Source of the DNA: a virus
Virus record (IMG/VR): IMGVR_UViG_3300025012_000028
Location: 124,001 to 188,000 of that record
DNA: 64,000 nt
Strand: one strand, 5' to 3'
This document shows, one piece after another, positions 31,908-39,122 of this stretch (positions are counted from its first letter, which is position 1; each line of letters begins with the position of its first letter). A model generated the notes under the pieces. That model ran no database searches, was not told where the DNA came from, and saw only the letters and a program-made list of their open reading frames with translations. The position numbers were made by a program, and so were the translations under genes.

Positions 31908-32414
31908 TCAAATAAAAAACTTGTTGCTGATTTCTACCGTGACTTTCTTGGGTCTGCCACGTTTCTTCTTTTCACCCGGAATATCGGTGGTAGGTTTCAC
32001 CACATTTTCTTCTGGTAGTTTTGCTTTCCTACCACGTTTTGATATTTCCTTTTTAATCATCCTAGCAGTCTTTTTGTCTTCGCGCAATTTCTTTTTTTCA
32101 GTTTTTAATAATTCTTTTTCTGCTTTCTTCTGATCCTTGATTTTCTTCTTATTAAGTTTCTCCAATTCCAAAACTTTCTTTTCAGTTTCGCGCTCTTTTT
32201 TAGAGAGTGCCTTTTGTTTGCGCACAATAGAATCAGGAAGTGGGAACAGAGGAACCCCGTATTTCTCTAGATAAAAATCCGGAATGGGTTCTTCTTGAAG
32301 TCGTTCATAATTTTTGGTATAGGTCGAACATTTGATTTTATCACAGGTTGGACAAGAGAAGATACACACCACATGCGGAACCCTCGCTGATTTCAAATCA
32401 CAAAAAACGTACAT
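31908..32414 (-). CDS. Lys-rich coiled-coil protein with AT-hook motifs
   Basis: 168 residues. The N-terminus has four Cys (VCIFSCPTCDKIKC), a long Lys/Glu coiled coil covers about residues 65-125, and the end carries SKRGRKAKLP and KKRGRPKKV, two AT-hook-like motifs that bind the minor groove of AT-rich DNA. Likely DNA-binding; target unknown. The genome is itself AT-rich. Confidence 0.65.
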   Translation of the reverse strand: MYVFCDLKSARVPHVVCIFSCPTCDKIKCSTYTKNYERLQEEPIPDFYLEKYGVPLFPLPDSIVRKQKALSKKERETEKKVLELEKLNKKKIKDQKKAEKELLKTEKKKLREDKKTARMIKKEISKRGRKAKLPEENVVKPTTDIPGEKKKRGRPKKVTVEISNKFFI

Positions 32415-32684
32415 CTATTTCTCCTGAGTAATCTTCAAAGAATCACTGAACATTCCAGTCAACTTATAAACATAATTCTTGCGTTTCCATCCGTTTGCGA
32501 ATTCCCTGATGATTCTTCTATTTATTGTACAATCATCATCCCAAAAATAATCTTCCTTATATTCACCAGAACATACTGGACATTCCTTATGAATATAATC
32601 ACTGAAGATGGTCAGTTTGTAAAGCTTACCCGTACCACCACAACATTTGCAGGATGGTTTTAATTTCTTAAACCAGTTGAACAC
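32415..32684 (-). CDS. zinc-knuckle protein
   Basis: 89 residues with CKCCGGTGK (12-20) and CPVCSGEY, like the DnaJ-type finger. The rest is basic and aromatic. It ends adjacent to the AT-hook gene. Unknown. Confidence 0.65.
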   Translation of the reverse strand: MFNWFKKLKPSCKCCGGTGKLYKLTIFSDYIHKECPVCSGEYKEDYFWDDDCTINRRIIREFANGWKRKNYVYKLTGMFSDSLKITQEK

Positions 32685-32692
32685 AATAACTC

Positions 32693-32920
32693 CTAACTTT
32701 TCGAAAAAGTATGAACAATCTTTGTAAATTTGATATTGCGTGATTCAATTATCCCATCGATATATTTAATAGCTGCTTCTTCTGTGCTAAAACAAACTTC
32801 GCCCAGACAATCCATACATACGCAGGTATACCAACTTTTCCAGAACAGAAACCATTTATATTGAGGGACAAATGAAATCGTTTCCCCATTTCTCTTATGT
32901 TCTATAATTCTATATTTCAT
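32693..32920 (-). CDS. hypothetical protein
   Basis: 75 residues, Trp-rich (YKWFLFWKSWYTCVCMDCLG), with three Cys close together. Unknown. Confidence 0.6.
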   Translation of the reverse strand: MKYRIIEHKRNGETISFVPQYKWFLFWKSWYTCVCMDCLGEVCFSTEEAAIKYIDGIIESRNIKFTKIVHTFSKS

Positions 32921-33211
32921 TTACACAACCCCCAAATAATTTAATAAACGCTCTGCCACGTTATCAGCATCCATTTTATAAAGCTTTCTTATACCCATGC
33001 CACTCACAATAAAATTTCCACAACCCTCAAATGCGGTCATGGTACAGGCAATACCTTCACCATCATCAATGGTCATTCGTGATCCATTGAATACCCGATG
33101 TTGTACTGTCACCACAAGTCCCTTATCCCGCAAGATTTCAGCAACCCGATCAAATATAGGTTCGAAGGTCCAATATCGAATATGTGCTGGTCTGAGAGGC
33201 CAACGAGACAT
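32921..33211 (-). CDS. hypothetical protein
   Basis: 96 residues (MSRWPLRPAHIRYWTFEPIF). A small alpha/beta protein with no recognised family; abuts both neighbours. Confidence 0.6.
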   Translation of the reverse strand: MSRWPLRPAHIRYWTFEPIFDRVAEILRDKGLVVTVQHRVFNGSRMTIDDGEGIACTMTAFEGCGNFIVSGMGIRKLYKMDADNVAERLLNYLGVV

Positions 33212-33214
33212 ATA

Positions 33215-33505
33215 TTATCCTTCCACCACGAAGATTTTTCTTGCGGCACGAATTTCTTTAACCCTATTTACATCGAAGGAACGATATTGTTTTTTACTCA
33301 TTTCAAATACCGTCACAATGTTATCAGGAGATGCAGCTTTGTTCTTGGAAGGATTTTGGACCAGATGTTTATAAACTCCCCTGCGGCAATTCATCTTGCG
33401 TTCCGAACCGTCCTTTTTCTCAAAATGTACAGAAAAAATAGCACTCTTGGGGATCATACACAGGATCATCTCAACTTCTTCTTTCGAAATGGATATTTTT
33501 CTCAT
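33215..33505 (-). CDS. SH3-like beta-barrel phage protein (DUF2693 type)
   Basis: 96 residues. Pattern FSVHFEKKDGSERKMNCR, then MSKKQYRSFDVNRVKEI, matches the DUF2693 / SH3 beta-barrel family common in large phages. Function not established. Its AGGAGGAATTTTTATG start lies in the downstream arm of the inverted repeat that holds its promoter. Confidence 0.75.
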   Translation of the reverse strand: MRKISISKEEVEMILCMIPKSAIFSVHFEKKDGSERKMNCRRGVYKHLVQNPSKNKAASPDNIVTVFEMSKKQYRSFDVNRVKEIRAARKIFVVEG

Positions 33506-33508
33506 AAA

Positions 33509-33572
33509 AATTCCTCCTAGAGTATGATTCGAAATCTAGGAGGAATTTACCACGGAATTAATTATTTGTCAA
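33509..33572 (-). promoter_or_regulatory. early promoter with terminator-like repeat over its -10 and ribosome site
   Basis: TTGACA (33567-33572), 17 bases, TAAATT (33544-33549). A perfect 13-bp repeat (33535-33547 with 33509-33521) is followed by TTTTT on the minus strand, so it reads as a terminator for RNA coming from purA. Its downstream arm is the AGGAGG of the DUF2693-type gene. Confidence 0.75.
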
Positions 33573-33588
33573 GAAATAATTTTCGAAA

Positions 33589-33596
33589 TATAAATA
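33589..33596 (+). promoter_or_regulatory. T4-type late promoter, plus strand
   Basis: Exact TATAAATA, 99 bases before the plus-strand homing endonuclease, leaving a long leader. Confidence 0.75.
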
Positions 33597-33601
33597 GAAG
33601 T

Positions 33602-33668
33602 GGCAAGTAAGATTTTTTAGCGGGAACTAAAAAATCGGTCAACGGAGAGTGTGTTGATTGTCCTTGCT
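33602..33668 (+). promoter_or_regulatory. structured RNA leader of a homing endonuclease gene
   Basis: The leader from the late promoter can fold as a three-way junction: closing stem GGCAAG/CTTGCT (33602-33607 with 33663-33668), a perfect 10-bp hairpin (33611-33620 with 33627-33636) and a 6-bp hairpin (33638-33643 with 33653-33658). The ribosome site lies after it. Function unknown. Confidence 0.5.
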
Positions 33669-33694
33669 CATTCTATTTATCTTCAAGGAGAGTC

Positions 33695-34576
33695 ATGTCT
33701 AGAAAACTCACAAATGAAATCATCGATGAACGTCTACTAGGAAGAAAAATTATCAGAATTGGTGACTATAAAACTGCATTAACCAAAATATCATGGAAAT
33801 GTTTGAAGGATGGTTATGTTTGGAACGCAACACCACACGATATAAATTCAGGATATGGATGTCCTGCTTGTGCCAATAAAATACCAATTACGAATGAAAC
33901 AATAGACATCAAATTACAAAACAGATCTATTGTCCGAATTGGCGATTGTATTGGACAGAACAATAAAATTTTATTCTGTTGTCAAATATGTGATTATCAA
34001 TGGGTCACAACACCGAAAAGTATTTTACATGGAAATGGTTGTCCTGAGTGTTCGGGTAAAGTACCATTAACAAATGAAAGAATCGATAATAAATTATCAA
34101 ATAGACCAATAAAAAGAATTGGTAATTGTACCGAGGGCAATAAAATTAATATAGAATGGCAATGTCTTATAGAAACTTGTGGTTCTATATGGAAAGCTTC
34201 GCCGGGTAGTGTATTGAACAATTTCAGAGGATGTCCACATTGTAGGTACAAAAATGAAAAACGTATATATGACTATTTAAGAGAACAGTATTCCCAATTA
34301 AATATTACTCCTCAATATAGAATACATATAAACAACAAACTTTTTGTGATAGATTTCAACCTCAATGATATATTCATTGAATATCATGGCATTCAACATT
34401 ACGAACCAGTTGAATATTTTGGTGGAAAGAAATCTTTTATCAAACAAATTAAACGAGATTACTTACTGAGGGAATATTGTAGTGAAAATAAAATCAAACT
34501 TATAGAAATACCTCATTGGTTTACGAACGATGAACAATATGAATTGTTACAATTTTCGTTAAAAACTTCGACATGA
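33695..34576 (+). CDS. homing endonuclease, zinc-finger repeats plus VSR/DUF559-like nuclease
   Basis: 293 residues. Three repeats of about 55 residues each begin with LTNE or ITNE, contain an RIGD/RIGN block and end in a Cys pair (GCPACANK, GCPECSGK, GCPHCRYK): treble-clef-type DNA-binding modules. The C-terminus is a nuclease of the PD-(D/E)xK kind (FVIDFNLNDIFIEYHG, then KRDYLLREYC), as in EDxHD homing enzymes. AAGGAGA start site. The gene is convergent with purA and overlaps its 3' end by 64 bases. Confidence 0.8.
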   Translation: MSRKLTNEIIDERLLGRKIIRIGDYKTALTKISWKCLKDGYVWNATPHDINSGYGCPACANKIPITNETIDIKLQNRSIVRIGDCIGQNNKILFCCQICDYQWVTTPKSILHGNGCPECSGKVPLTNERIDNKLSNRPIKRIGNCTEGNKINIEWQCLIETCGSIWKASPGSVLNNFRGCPHCRYKNEKRIYDYLREQYSQLNITPQYRIHINNKLFVIDFNLNDIFIEYHGIQHYEPVEYFGGKKSFIKQIKRDYLLREYCSENKIKLIEIPHWFTNDEQYELLQFSLKTST

Positions 34577-35727
34577 TTCCTAGTAGGCCCATATGAAACC
34601 ATAGCAATGTTTTTATTCTTGATAAATTCTCTCACATTTTGGGAAATAATTTGGCCTTCATCAATATATTTTATTGTTTCATCTTCCAATTGATCAACAC
34701 AAGTCATACAAACTTTGTGGATTATACAAACACCTTTGTTGTTGTTTTCAAATAAATCTTTTCTGATAGCTTTTCTAATCAAATCAAGGTTTAAAAAACT
34801 AAACCTTAAAGTTCCTTGCCATTGATTGGGAATGTTGGTGGCATCGATGATATTGCAATAGGGTTTATCTACCAATTCCATTGGCAATGGTCCGTTACCG
34901 TGTCGAGTAGTATAAGTTCGCATAACATAGGTAACTTCAATTTCTTTTATATCCATTTCAACACTCAATTCTATTATATTATTCAACCCCGTCTTGGATC
35001 TTGTGACATACGGAAAGAATTCGTTATTTTCATCAAGAAGTAACCCTTGAGCACCTTCGAAAATAACGTTTTTATATCTTTCACTTATATCTTTAGCAGA
35101 CGATAAAATGATTATTCCTTTAAAGAATTCTAAATCTTTAATATACCGATTGATCATATTTTCATTTTCCATCAGTGATTTATAATTATCTGGAATAGTT
35201 TGAATTTCCAACTTTTGGATTCGTTTATATGCATATTGTTTGATTTTTTTAAGTTCTTCATATTCGGAAGTTAAATTAAAAATTAGTCCATTTATGTCGT
35301 GTCGTTCGATAGTTTCCGAAATGCCCATTCCACAGGAACCATGACGATTACCGCCACGCATATCTTCCATCATTTGGTTGAGGATCATGTCATATGGAGT
35401 GGTCACTTTACAAGAAGGATCGACATACACAATGGGTTTAACCCCCTTGGAAACAAGTTCCTCATACTCCTGTCGGAAAATGATGGGATTGACAATGAAA
35501 TGTTTGGAAAGGAAAGTGGGCGAACCATTGAAGCTACCGCTTCCAAAATGGTGGAATACATGGCGAACTCCTTCAGGTGTCACTACGGTATGTCCTGCCT
35601 GTGCTCCACCGTTAAAACGTACCACCACGGCTTCCTCGTTGTACTTTGCAGAAAGGTAATCGACCTGTTTCCCTTTTGCACAATCCCCAAACCCCGAACC
35701 TATGACAGCAAATCCTTTCATACTCAA
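34513..35727 (-). CDS. purA: adenylosuccinate synthetase
   Basis: 404 residues, GTP-dependent ligation of IMP and aspartate. Motifs: GFGDCAKGK (12-20) in place of the usual GDEGKGK, with the catalytic Asp kept (D15), GGAQAGHT (40-47) with the catalytic His, HGSCGMGIS, and a YGPTR end. In phages with 2-aminoadenine DNA a relative, PurZ, makes the dGMP version; the retained Asp argues for a PurA-like chemistry, but this cannot be settled by eye. The final about 15 residues (after NHVEV) are coded in the overlap with the homing endonuclease and are probably new. Confidence 0.88.
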   Translation of the reverse strand: MSMKGFAVIGSGFGDCAKGKQVDYLSAKYNEEAVVVRFNGGAQAGHTVVTPEGVRHVFHHFGSGSFNGSPTFLSKHFIVNPIIFRQEYEELVSKGVKPIVYVDPSCKVTTPYDMILNQMMEDMRGGNRHGSCGMGISETIERHDINGLIFNLTSEYEELKKIKQYAYKRIQKLEIQTIPDNYKSLMENENMINRYIKDLEFFKGIIILSSAKDISERYKNVIFEGAQGLLLDENNEFFPYVTRSKTGLNNIIELSVEMDIKEIEVTYVMRTYTTRHGNGPLPMELVDKPYCNIIDATNIPNQWQGTLRFSFLNLDLIRKAIRKDLFENNNKGVCIIHKVCMTCVDQLEDETIKYIDEGQIISQNVREFIKNKNIAMVSYGPTRNHVEVFNENCNNSYCSSFVNQ

Positions 35728-35966
35728 CCCTCCATTGTTTTTAATAGATTTTCAATATTCCACGAATGTCTGTGTGAACCCTGTTTTAGTGTAGCGCGGA
35801 TCATCACCCTCTTTAACGATGATCCTTTCCTAATTTTTGTGGCACGAAACCGCATCCACTTCCACAGATAAAAACGAATTATCCCAACTTTAAATGGAGT
35901 GCCGATACCTCCAAAATAATCGAATACTCGACCACCACTGCGATGAAGGTAATAATCGTATTTCAT
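35724..35966 (-). CDS. hypothetical basic protein
   Basis: 80 residues, highly basic (WKWMRFRATKIRKGSSLKRV). It overlaps purA by 4 bases. A nucleic-acid or membrane-surface role is possible; unknown. Confidence 0.6.
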   Translation of the reverse strand: MKYDYYLHRSGGRVFDYFGGIGTPFKVGIIRFYLWKWMRFRATKIRKGSSLKRVMIRATLKQGSHRHSWNIENLLKTMEG

Positions 35967-36124
35967 TATTTCAACCTATTCATAAATGCCTGAAGTGCTG
36001 TCTTCAAATTAGCAGTTTCAAAAGAAACATCGGGCGCTTCGATTAAGAAAATTTCTTCTGTGATACTGTTTTTATTTTCTCTTTTATGAACGGCAGTTAT
36101 ACTAACCCTATATGTTTCTTCCAT
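35966..36124 (-). CDS. 52-residue hypothetical protein
   Basis: TAATG overlap with the next gene and GGAGGAATAAAG before the start support it. Alternating strand then helix. Unknown. Confidence 0.6.
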   Translation of the reverse strand: MEETYRVSITAVHKRENKNSITEEIFLIEAPDVSFETANLKTALQAFMNRLK

Positions 36125-36126
36125 CT

Positions 36127-36453
36127 TTATTCCTCCATTAAAAATTTAGATTTTTCTAACCATTTGTTAATTTGATGCTCGGTGAACGCTATTGGGAGTT
36201 TACCTTTCCTATAATATTTTTTAAGATGATCTGGAACAACCCAACCTTTATTATCTTCTCTTGCTGGAACCCAATACTCGGTTCTGTGATCGGGTAATGG
36301 TTTACAAGAAAAACCCATAAAATAAACCCTTGGGTGGTACTTCACGGCCCATTTACAATAGGCATCCACACCACCTTTCTTGTGGTCTATCACACCTATC
36401 AGGCGATAGACAACATCACCATAATAATCTGAATGGTGGATTTCTGTTTTCAT
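36127..36453 (-). CDS. hypothetical protein
   Basis: 108 residues from MKTEIHHSDYYG, following GGAGGGATAATAAA; an upstream ATG lies in the previous gene. Beta-rich first half, helical end. No family recognised. Confidence 0.65.
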   Translation of the reverse strand: MKTEIHHSDYYGDVVYRLIGVIDHKKGGVDAYCKWAVKYHPRVYFMGFSCKPLPDHRTEYWVPAREDNKGWVVPDHLKKYYRKGKLPIAFTEHQINKWLEKSKFLMEE

Positions 36454-36457
36454 TTTA

Positions 36458-36637
36458 TTATCCCTCCGCAATTCGTTCAAAGTTCATCATATCAAATTTC
36501 ATTTTGCGTCTACCCATTCTACCCAGACGTTTCAGATCTTTTTTGGGAGGAGCACAACAGGAACATTTCCACCCACCAATCCCAATACAAAGATATTTCT
36601 CCCTCATACGTCTGGTGATCAAGATTGGTGATTTCAT
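36458..36637 (-). CDS. 59-residue basic Cys-containing protein
   Basis: GAGGAGGAATT precedes the ATG. Sequence has WKCSCCAPPKK and a basic Met-rich helix (RLGRMGRRKMKFDMM). First gene of the purA operon after the promoter at 36673-36701. Unknown function. Confidence 0.65.
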   Translation of the reverse strand: MKSPILITRRMREKYLCIGIGGWKCSCCAPPKKDLKRLGRMGRRKMKFDMMNFERIAEG

Positions 36638-36657
36638 AATTCCTCCTCAGATAAATT

Positions 36658-36701
36658 AAAAGCCTGAATAAACTTATATCATTTATTCAGGCTTTTGTCA
36701 A
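36658..36701 (-). promoter_or_regulatory. early promoter in the loop of a terminator hairpin
   Basis: A perfect 15-bp repeat (36682-36696 and 36658-36672) has a 9-base loop (36673-36681) that contains the entire -10 box TATAAG (36673-36678). TTGACA lies at 36696-36701, 17 bases away. As RNA from the VWA gene it is a terminator (GGCTTTTAATTT); as DNA it is the promoter of the purA operon. Confidence 0.8.
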
Positions 36702-36719
36702 GATTTATTTCTTATTAAT

Positions 36720-37643
36720 TTAGAACGTCACGATACCACCAGCAACGGTTCCATTTGCCGCAAGGTCTTTGATCGCCTTGGAAACTACCACACCAGTCGT
36801 TCCATCCCACGAAGCAACCACGTCTGCAACATCGGCGCCCTCGGTTGCCTGAATGATGGACACGATAACCTCAGACATCTTGCTTGCATCAGCAAGAGGA
36901 ATTGCGTTCTGACCGAGAATTTTGCTCCACGAATCACGAACCCTGACACCATGACTCATCATGTAGTTGCCCTGTTCCACCATCAGATGGAACACATGAT
37001 ACTTCCTCGATACCATCATCAACAGTTCTTCAGCAGAGAAAGCATCTTTTTCGGGTCGATACCCAAGATATTTCTCAATCAATCCTGCTTTAATGGGAGG
37101 AGGTACACATTCATCACCGGCAGTGAAGAGATAACCTTTTTTTCCACGCTTTTCAAAGCAGTCGATGGAAGTGTGCATTGCTGCGAAGTACCAAGGAAAA
37201 GTGTACGATTCCGATGAGTTACCACCGCCCCGACCTTCCAGATAAATCTTTTGAAGCTGTTCAGCAATGCGAATGTCTGCTTCAAACTGAGTCACAGACA
37301 GCGGAGCGACTTCGTACATCTCTGCATCACCGATTCCCATGAACATGATGTGCGGATCGGAAATTGGTTTGCGGTCATAAATTTCCGTTGCCAGAGTATT
37401 ACAACCTTCACGGATCATCATACGCGCAAGAGAACCCATTGAACCGGTCTGATCGATGCCAACAATCAGTGCCGTACTGTTGGGGTTATCTGCGCTATCC
37501 CTCGATTCCCTAACTGTGACACCCTTGGGATCGAGTTCATTTACCAGAGTTTTTGTTGTAAAAAGTCCGGCATCCGAAACACCTTTAACATTTGTGGAAC
37601 TATAGGAGTCCCAACTGCTCCTGCTCCATGCACCAGATCCCAT
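36720..37643 (-). CDS. VWA-domain protein
   Basis: 307 residues. A von Willebrand A fold begins at about residue 58 with the MIDAS sequence ALIVGIDQTGSMGS; a GDECVPPP segment carries further metal-site residues. The first 50 residues are Ser-rich and possibly disordered. VWA proteins in large phages and bacteria act as metal-dependent adaptors, often with AAA+ partners. Role unknown. The upstream homing gene overlaps its start by 44 bases. Confidence 0.8.
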   Translation of the reverse strand: MGSGAWSRSSWDSYSSTNVKGVSDAGLFTTKTLVNELDPKGVTVRESRDSADNPNSTALIVGIDQTGSMGSLARMMIREGCNTLATEIYDRKPISDPHIMFMGIGDAEMYEVAPLSVTQFEADIRIAEQLQKIYLEGRGGGNSSESYTFPWYFAAMHTSIDCFEKRGKKGYLFTAGDECVPPPIKAGLIEKYLGYRPEKDAFSAEELLMMVSRKYHVFHLMVEQGNYMMSHGVRVRDSWSKILGQNAIPLADASKMSEVIVSIIQATEGADVADVVASWDGTTGVVVSKAIKDLAANGTVAGGIVTF

Positions 37644-38298
37644 TTTCTTTCTCCTTTTTAGTTAATAGTTCATAGTAAACTTCATGAATTTTTGTTGCTA
37701 CTTTATCAACATCACTCAATTCTCTATTGGAGAAACGCATTACAAACCACCCCAAAGATAATAAATATTCATCTCTAATTTTATCCAACTCAATATTATG
37801 AGATAAATTACCACTCCCATAATGATCAAGTTCAATATTTAATTTTACATCGGGGAAATAAAAATCCAAAATATAATACTTACGGCCATAATAAATCCGT
37901 TTGCTCCATTTTGGATTCATCATTTGAAAGATGCGATTTTGCCACAAAACTTCTTCATAATACGTTCTGCCATTATGTGTTTTTCGGTGGTCATTTATTT
38001 CTTTTAAATTATTGATGGCATGTGTCGAATATTTTTCTTTATTTTCTGGTTTAGCATTCGATATATCTCTAGCAATATCTCGTTTGATTACCAATTCTGG
38101 ATCGTTATTGACCCTTGTGATATTTCGAATTGAATATTCAATTTGTTTCTGTGATTTATTTCTTAACAATAATCGTTCTTTGGATAATTGTTTAATTAGT
38201 GAATTGTTTTTATTCCTCCAAATAGCCGCACATGATGTGCTACAATATTTTCTATTTGGAGGAATAGATTTACCACAACCATTTTCACAAAACTTCAT
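37600..38298 (-). CDS. homing endonuclease, zinc finger plus DUF559/VSR-like nuclease
   Basis: 232 residues. N-terminal finger CENGCGKSIPPNRKYCSTSC, a basic linker, and a C-terminal nuclease of the VSR/DUF559 kind (FYFPDVKLNIELDHYG...LSLGWFVMRFSNREL). AT-rich compared with neighbours. It lies directly after a 29-residue ORF (stop and ATG adjacent) and runs into the VWA gene, so it looks inserted at that boundary. Confidence 0.75.
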   Translation of the reverse strand: MKFCENGCGKSIPPNRKYCSTSCAAIWRNKNNSLIKQLSKERLLLRNKSQKQIEYSIRNITRVNNDPELVIKRDIARDISNAKPENKEKYSTHAINNLKEINDHRKTHNGRTYYEEVLWQNRIFQMMNPKWSKRIYYGRKYYILDFYFPDVKLNIELDHYGSGNLSHNIELDKIRDEYLLSLGWFVMRFSNRELSDVDKVATKIHEVYYELLTKKEKENGIWCMEQEQLGLL

Positions 38299-38388
38299 TT
38301 ACGCTACTTCTTCGGTTTTTTCGGTTGCTTCGACTTCAACAACTTCTTCGGCAACATACTCTTCGATTTTCAGTGCGGGTGCGCCCAT
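38299..38388 (-). CDS. 29-residue acidic peptide
   Basis: Strong GAAAGGAGAAACGAC site before ATG; sequence APALKIEEYVAEEVVEVEAT. It may be a true small gene or the remnant of a gene cut by the following homing endonuclease. Confidence 0.5.
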   Translation of the reverse strand: MGAPALKIEEYVAEEVVEVEATEKTEEVA

Positions 38389-38404
38389 GTCGTTTCTCCT
38401 TTCG

Positions 38405-38788
38405 TTAGAGTGAGTTAAGATGAATTGCTACAGACGGTAATGAAATGAAACTGTTACCACCATTATTCTGAACCATCTTTGCTACTTTGGTCATAGCTTT
38501 GAATTTATGAGAACCAATTTCAAACCCCAAGAAACAGAAAATAGTTTTTTCAGGACGTTTGTTGCTATCATCAACAACTTCCGCCACGGAATAGATATTA
38601 TCTTCTTCCGAAGTGATTACATAAAGGCAATAATCACATTCTTTGCGCTGCTTAAGTTCTTCCTCGTAAGCAGCGTCATTCCACGTTCCTTCAGGAAGTT
38701 GTGGGTTGAAATAATCAATACACAACATCTGAATTAATTCGTCCCGCCATATGGATTTGCCACACGTCCCACCCAGAAAAACTTTCAT
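38405..38788 (-). CDS. nucleoside 2-deoxyribosyltransferase-like protein
   Basis: 127 residues with the pattern of the Nuc_deoxyri_tr2 family: KVFLGGTCGKSIWRDELI at the start, DYFNPQLPEGTW, CDYCLYVITSEED and YSVAEVVDDS. The family shares its fold with enzymes that cut or exchange N-glycosidic bonds of nucleosides and with other nucleotide-handling proteins. Possible salvage or signal-degrading role; substrate unknown. GGGAGAGAAACC site. Confidence 0.75.
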   Translation of the reverse strand: MKVFLGGTCGKSIWRDELIQMLCIDYFNPQLPEGTWNDAAYEEELKQRKECDYCLYVITSEEDNIYSVAEVVDDSNKRPEKTIFCFLGFEIGSHKFKAMTKVAKMVQNNGGNSFISLPSVAIHLNSL

Positions 38789-38838
38789 TGGTTTCTCTCC
38801 CGTTCATAATTTCTTTCCAATATTTCCATACGTGCTAA

Positions 38839-38867
38839 ATGATACAGTTCTGCTCTTATTTTGTCAA
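38839..38867 (-). promoter_or_regulatory. possible early promoter
   Basis: TTGACA (38862-38867), 17 bases, TATCAT (38839-38844) in the gap before the deoxyribosyltransferase-like gene. Confidence 0.5.
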
Positions 38868-38888
38868 TATCTTTATCAAGTTTATTGA

Positions 38889-39122
38889 TTAATTGTTTTT
38901 TAAACTTCTCACATAGAGCCGCAAACTTCTTGCAGCATTAGACATTGATAAACATCCACCACTAACTTCTTCTACAAAAAGAGTGGAATTAACCACAAAC
39001 CTTTTACCTCTCCAATTGAATCGGATGCTACTCGGATATAATTTAAGATCGCTGATAGTATTAGATTCGGGTAACTTGCTGTACACCGTTTCAATAATTT
39101 CTGCTAATGTTTTCTCACTCAT
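38889..39122 (-). CDS. hypothetical protein
   Basis: 77 residues from MSEKTLAEII (GGGAGG six bases upstream). Basic, mixed alpha/beta. It overlaps the J-domain gene by 8 bases. Unknown. Confidence 0.6.
   Translation of the reverse strand: MSEKTLAEIIETVYSKLPESNTISDLKLYPSSIRFNWRGKRFVVNSTLFVEEVSGGCLSMSNAARSLRLYVRSLKNN

Noticed and set aside
38789-38888. Possible extra gene in the gap before the deoxyribosyltransferase-like gene
   Set aside because: An open helical frame exists but has no start codon with a ribosome site; a promoter explains the gap better.
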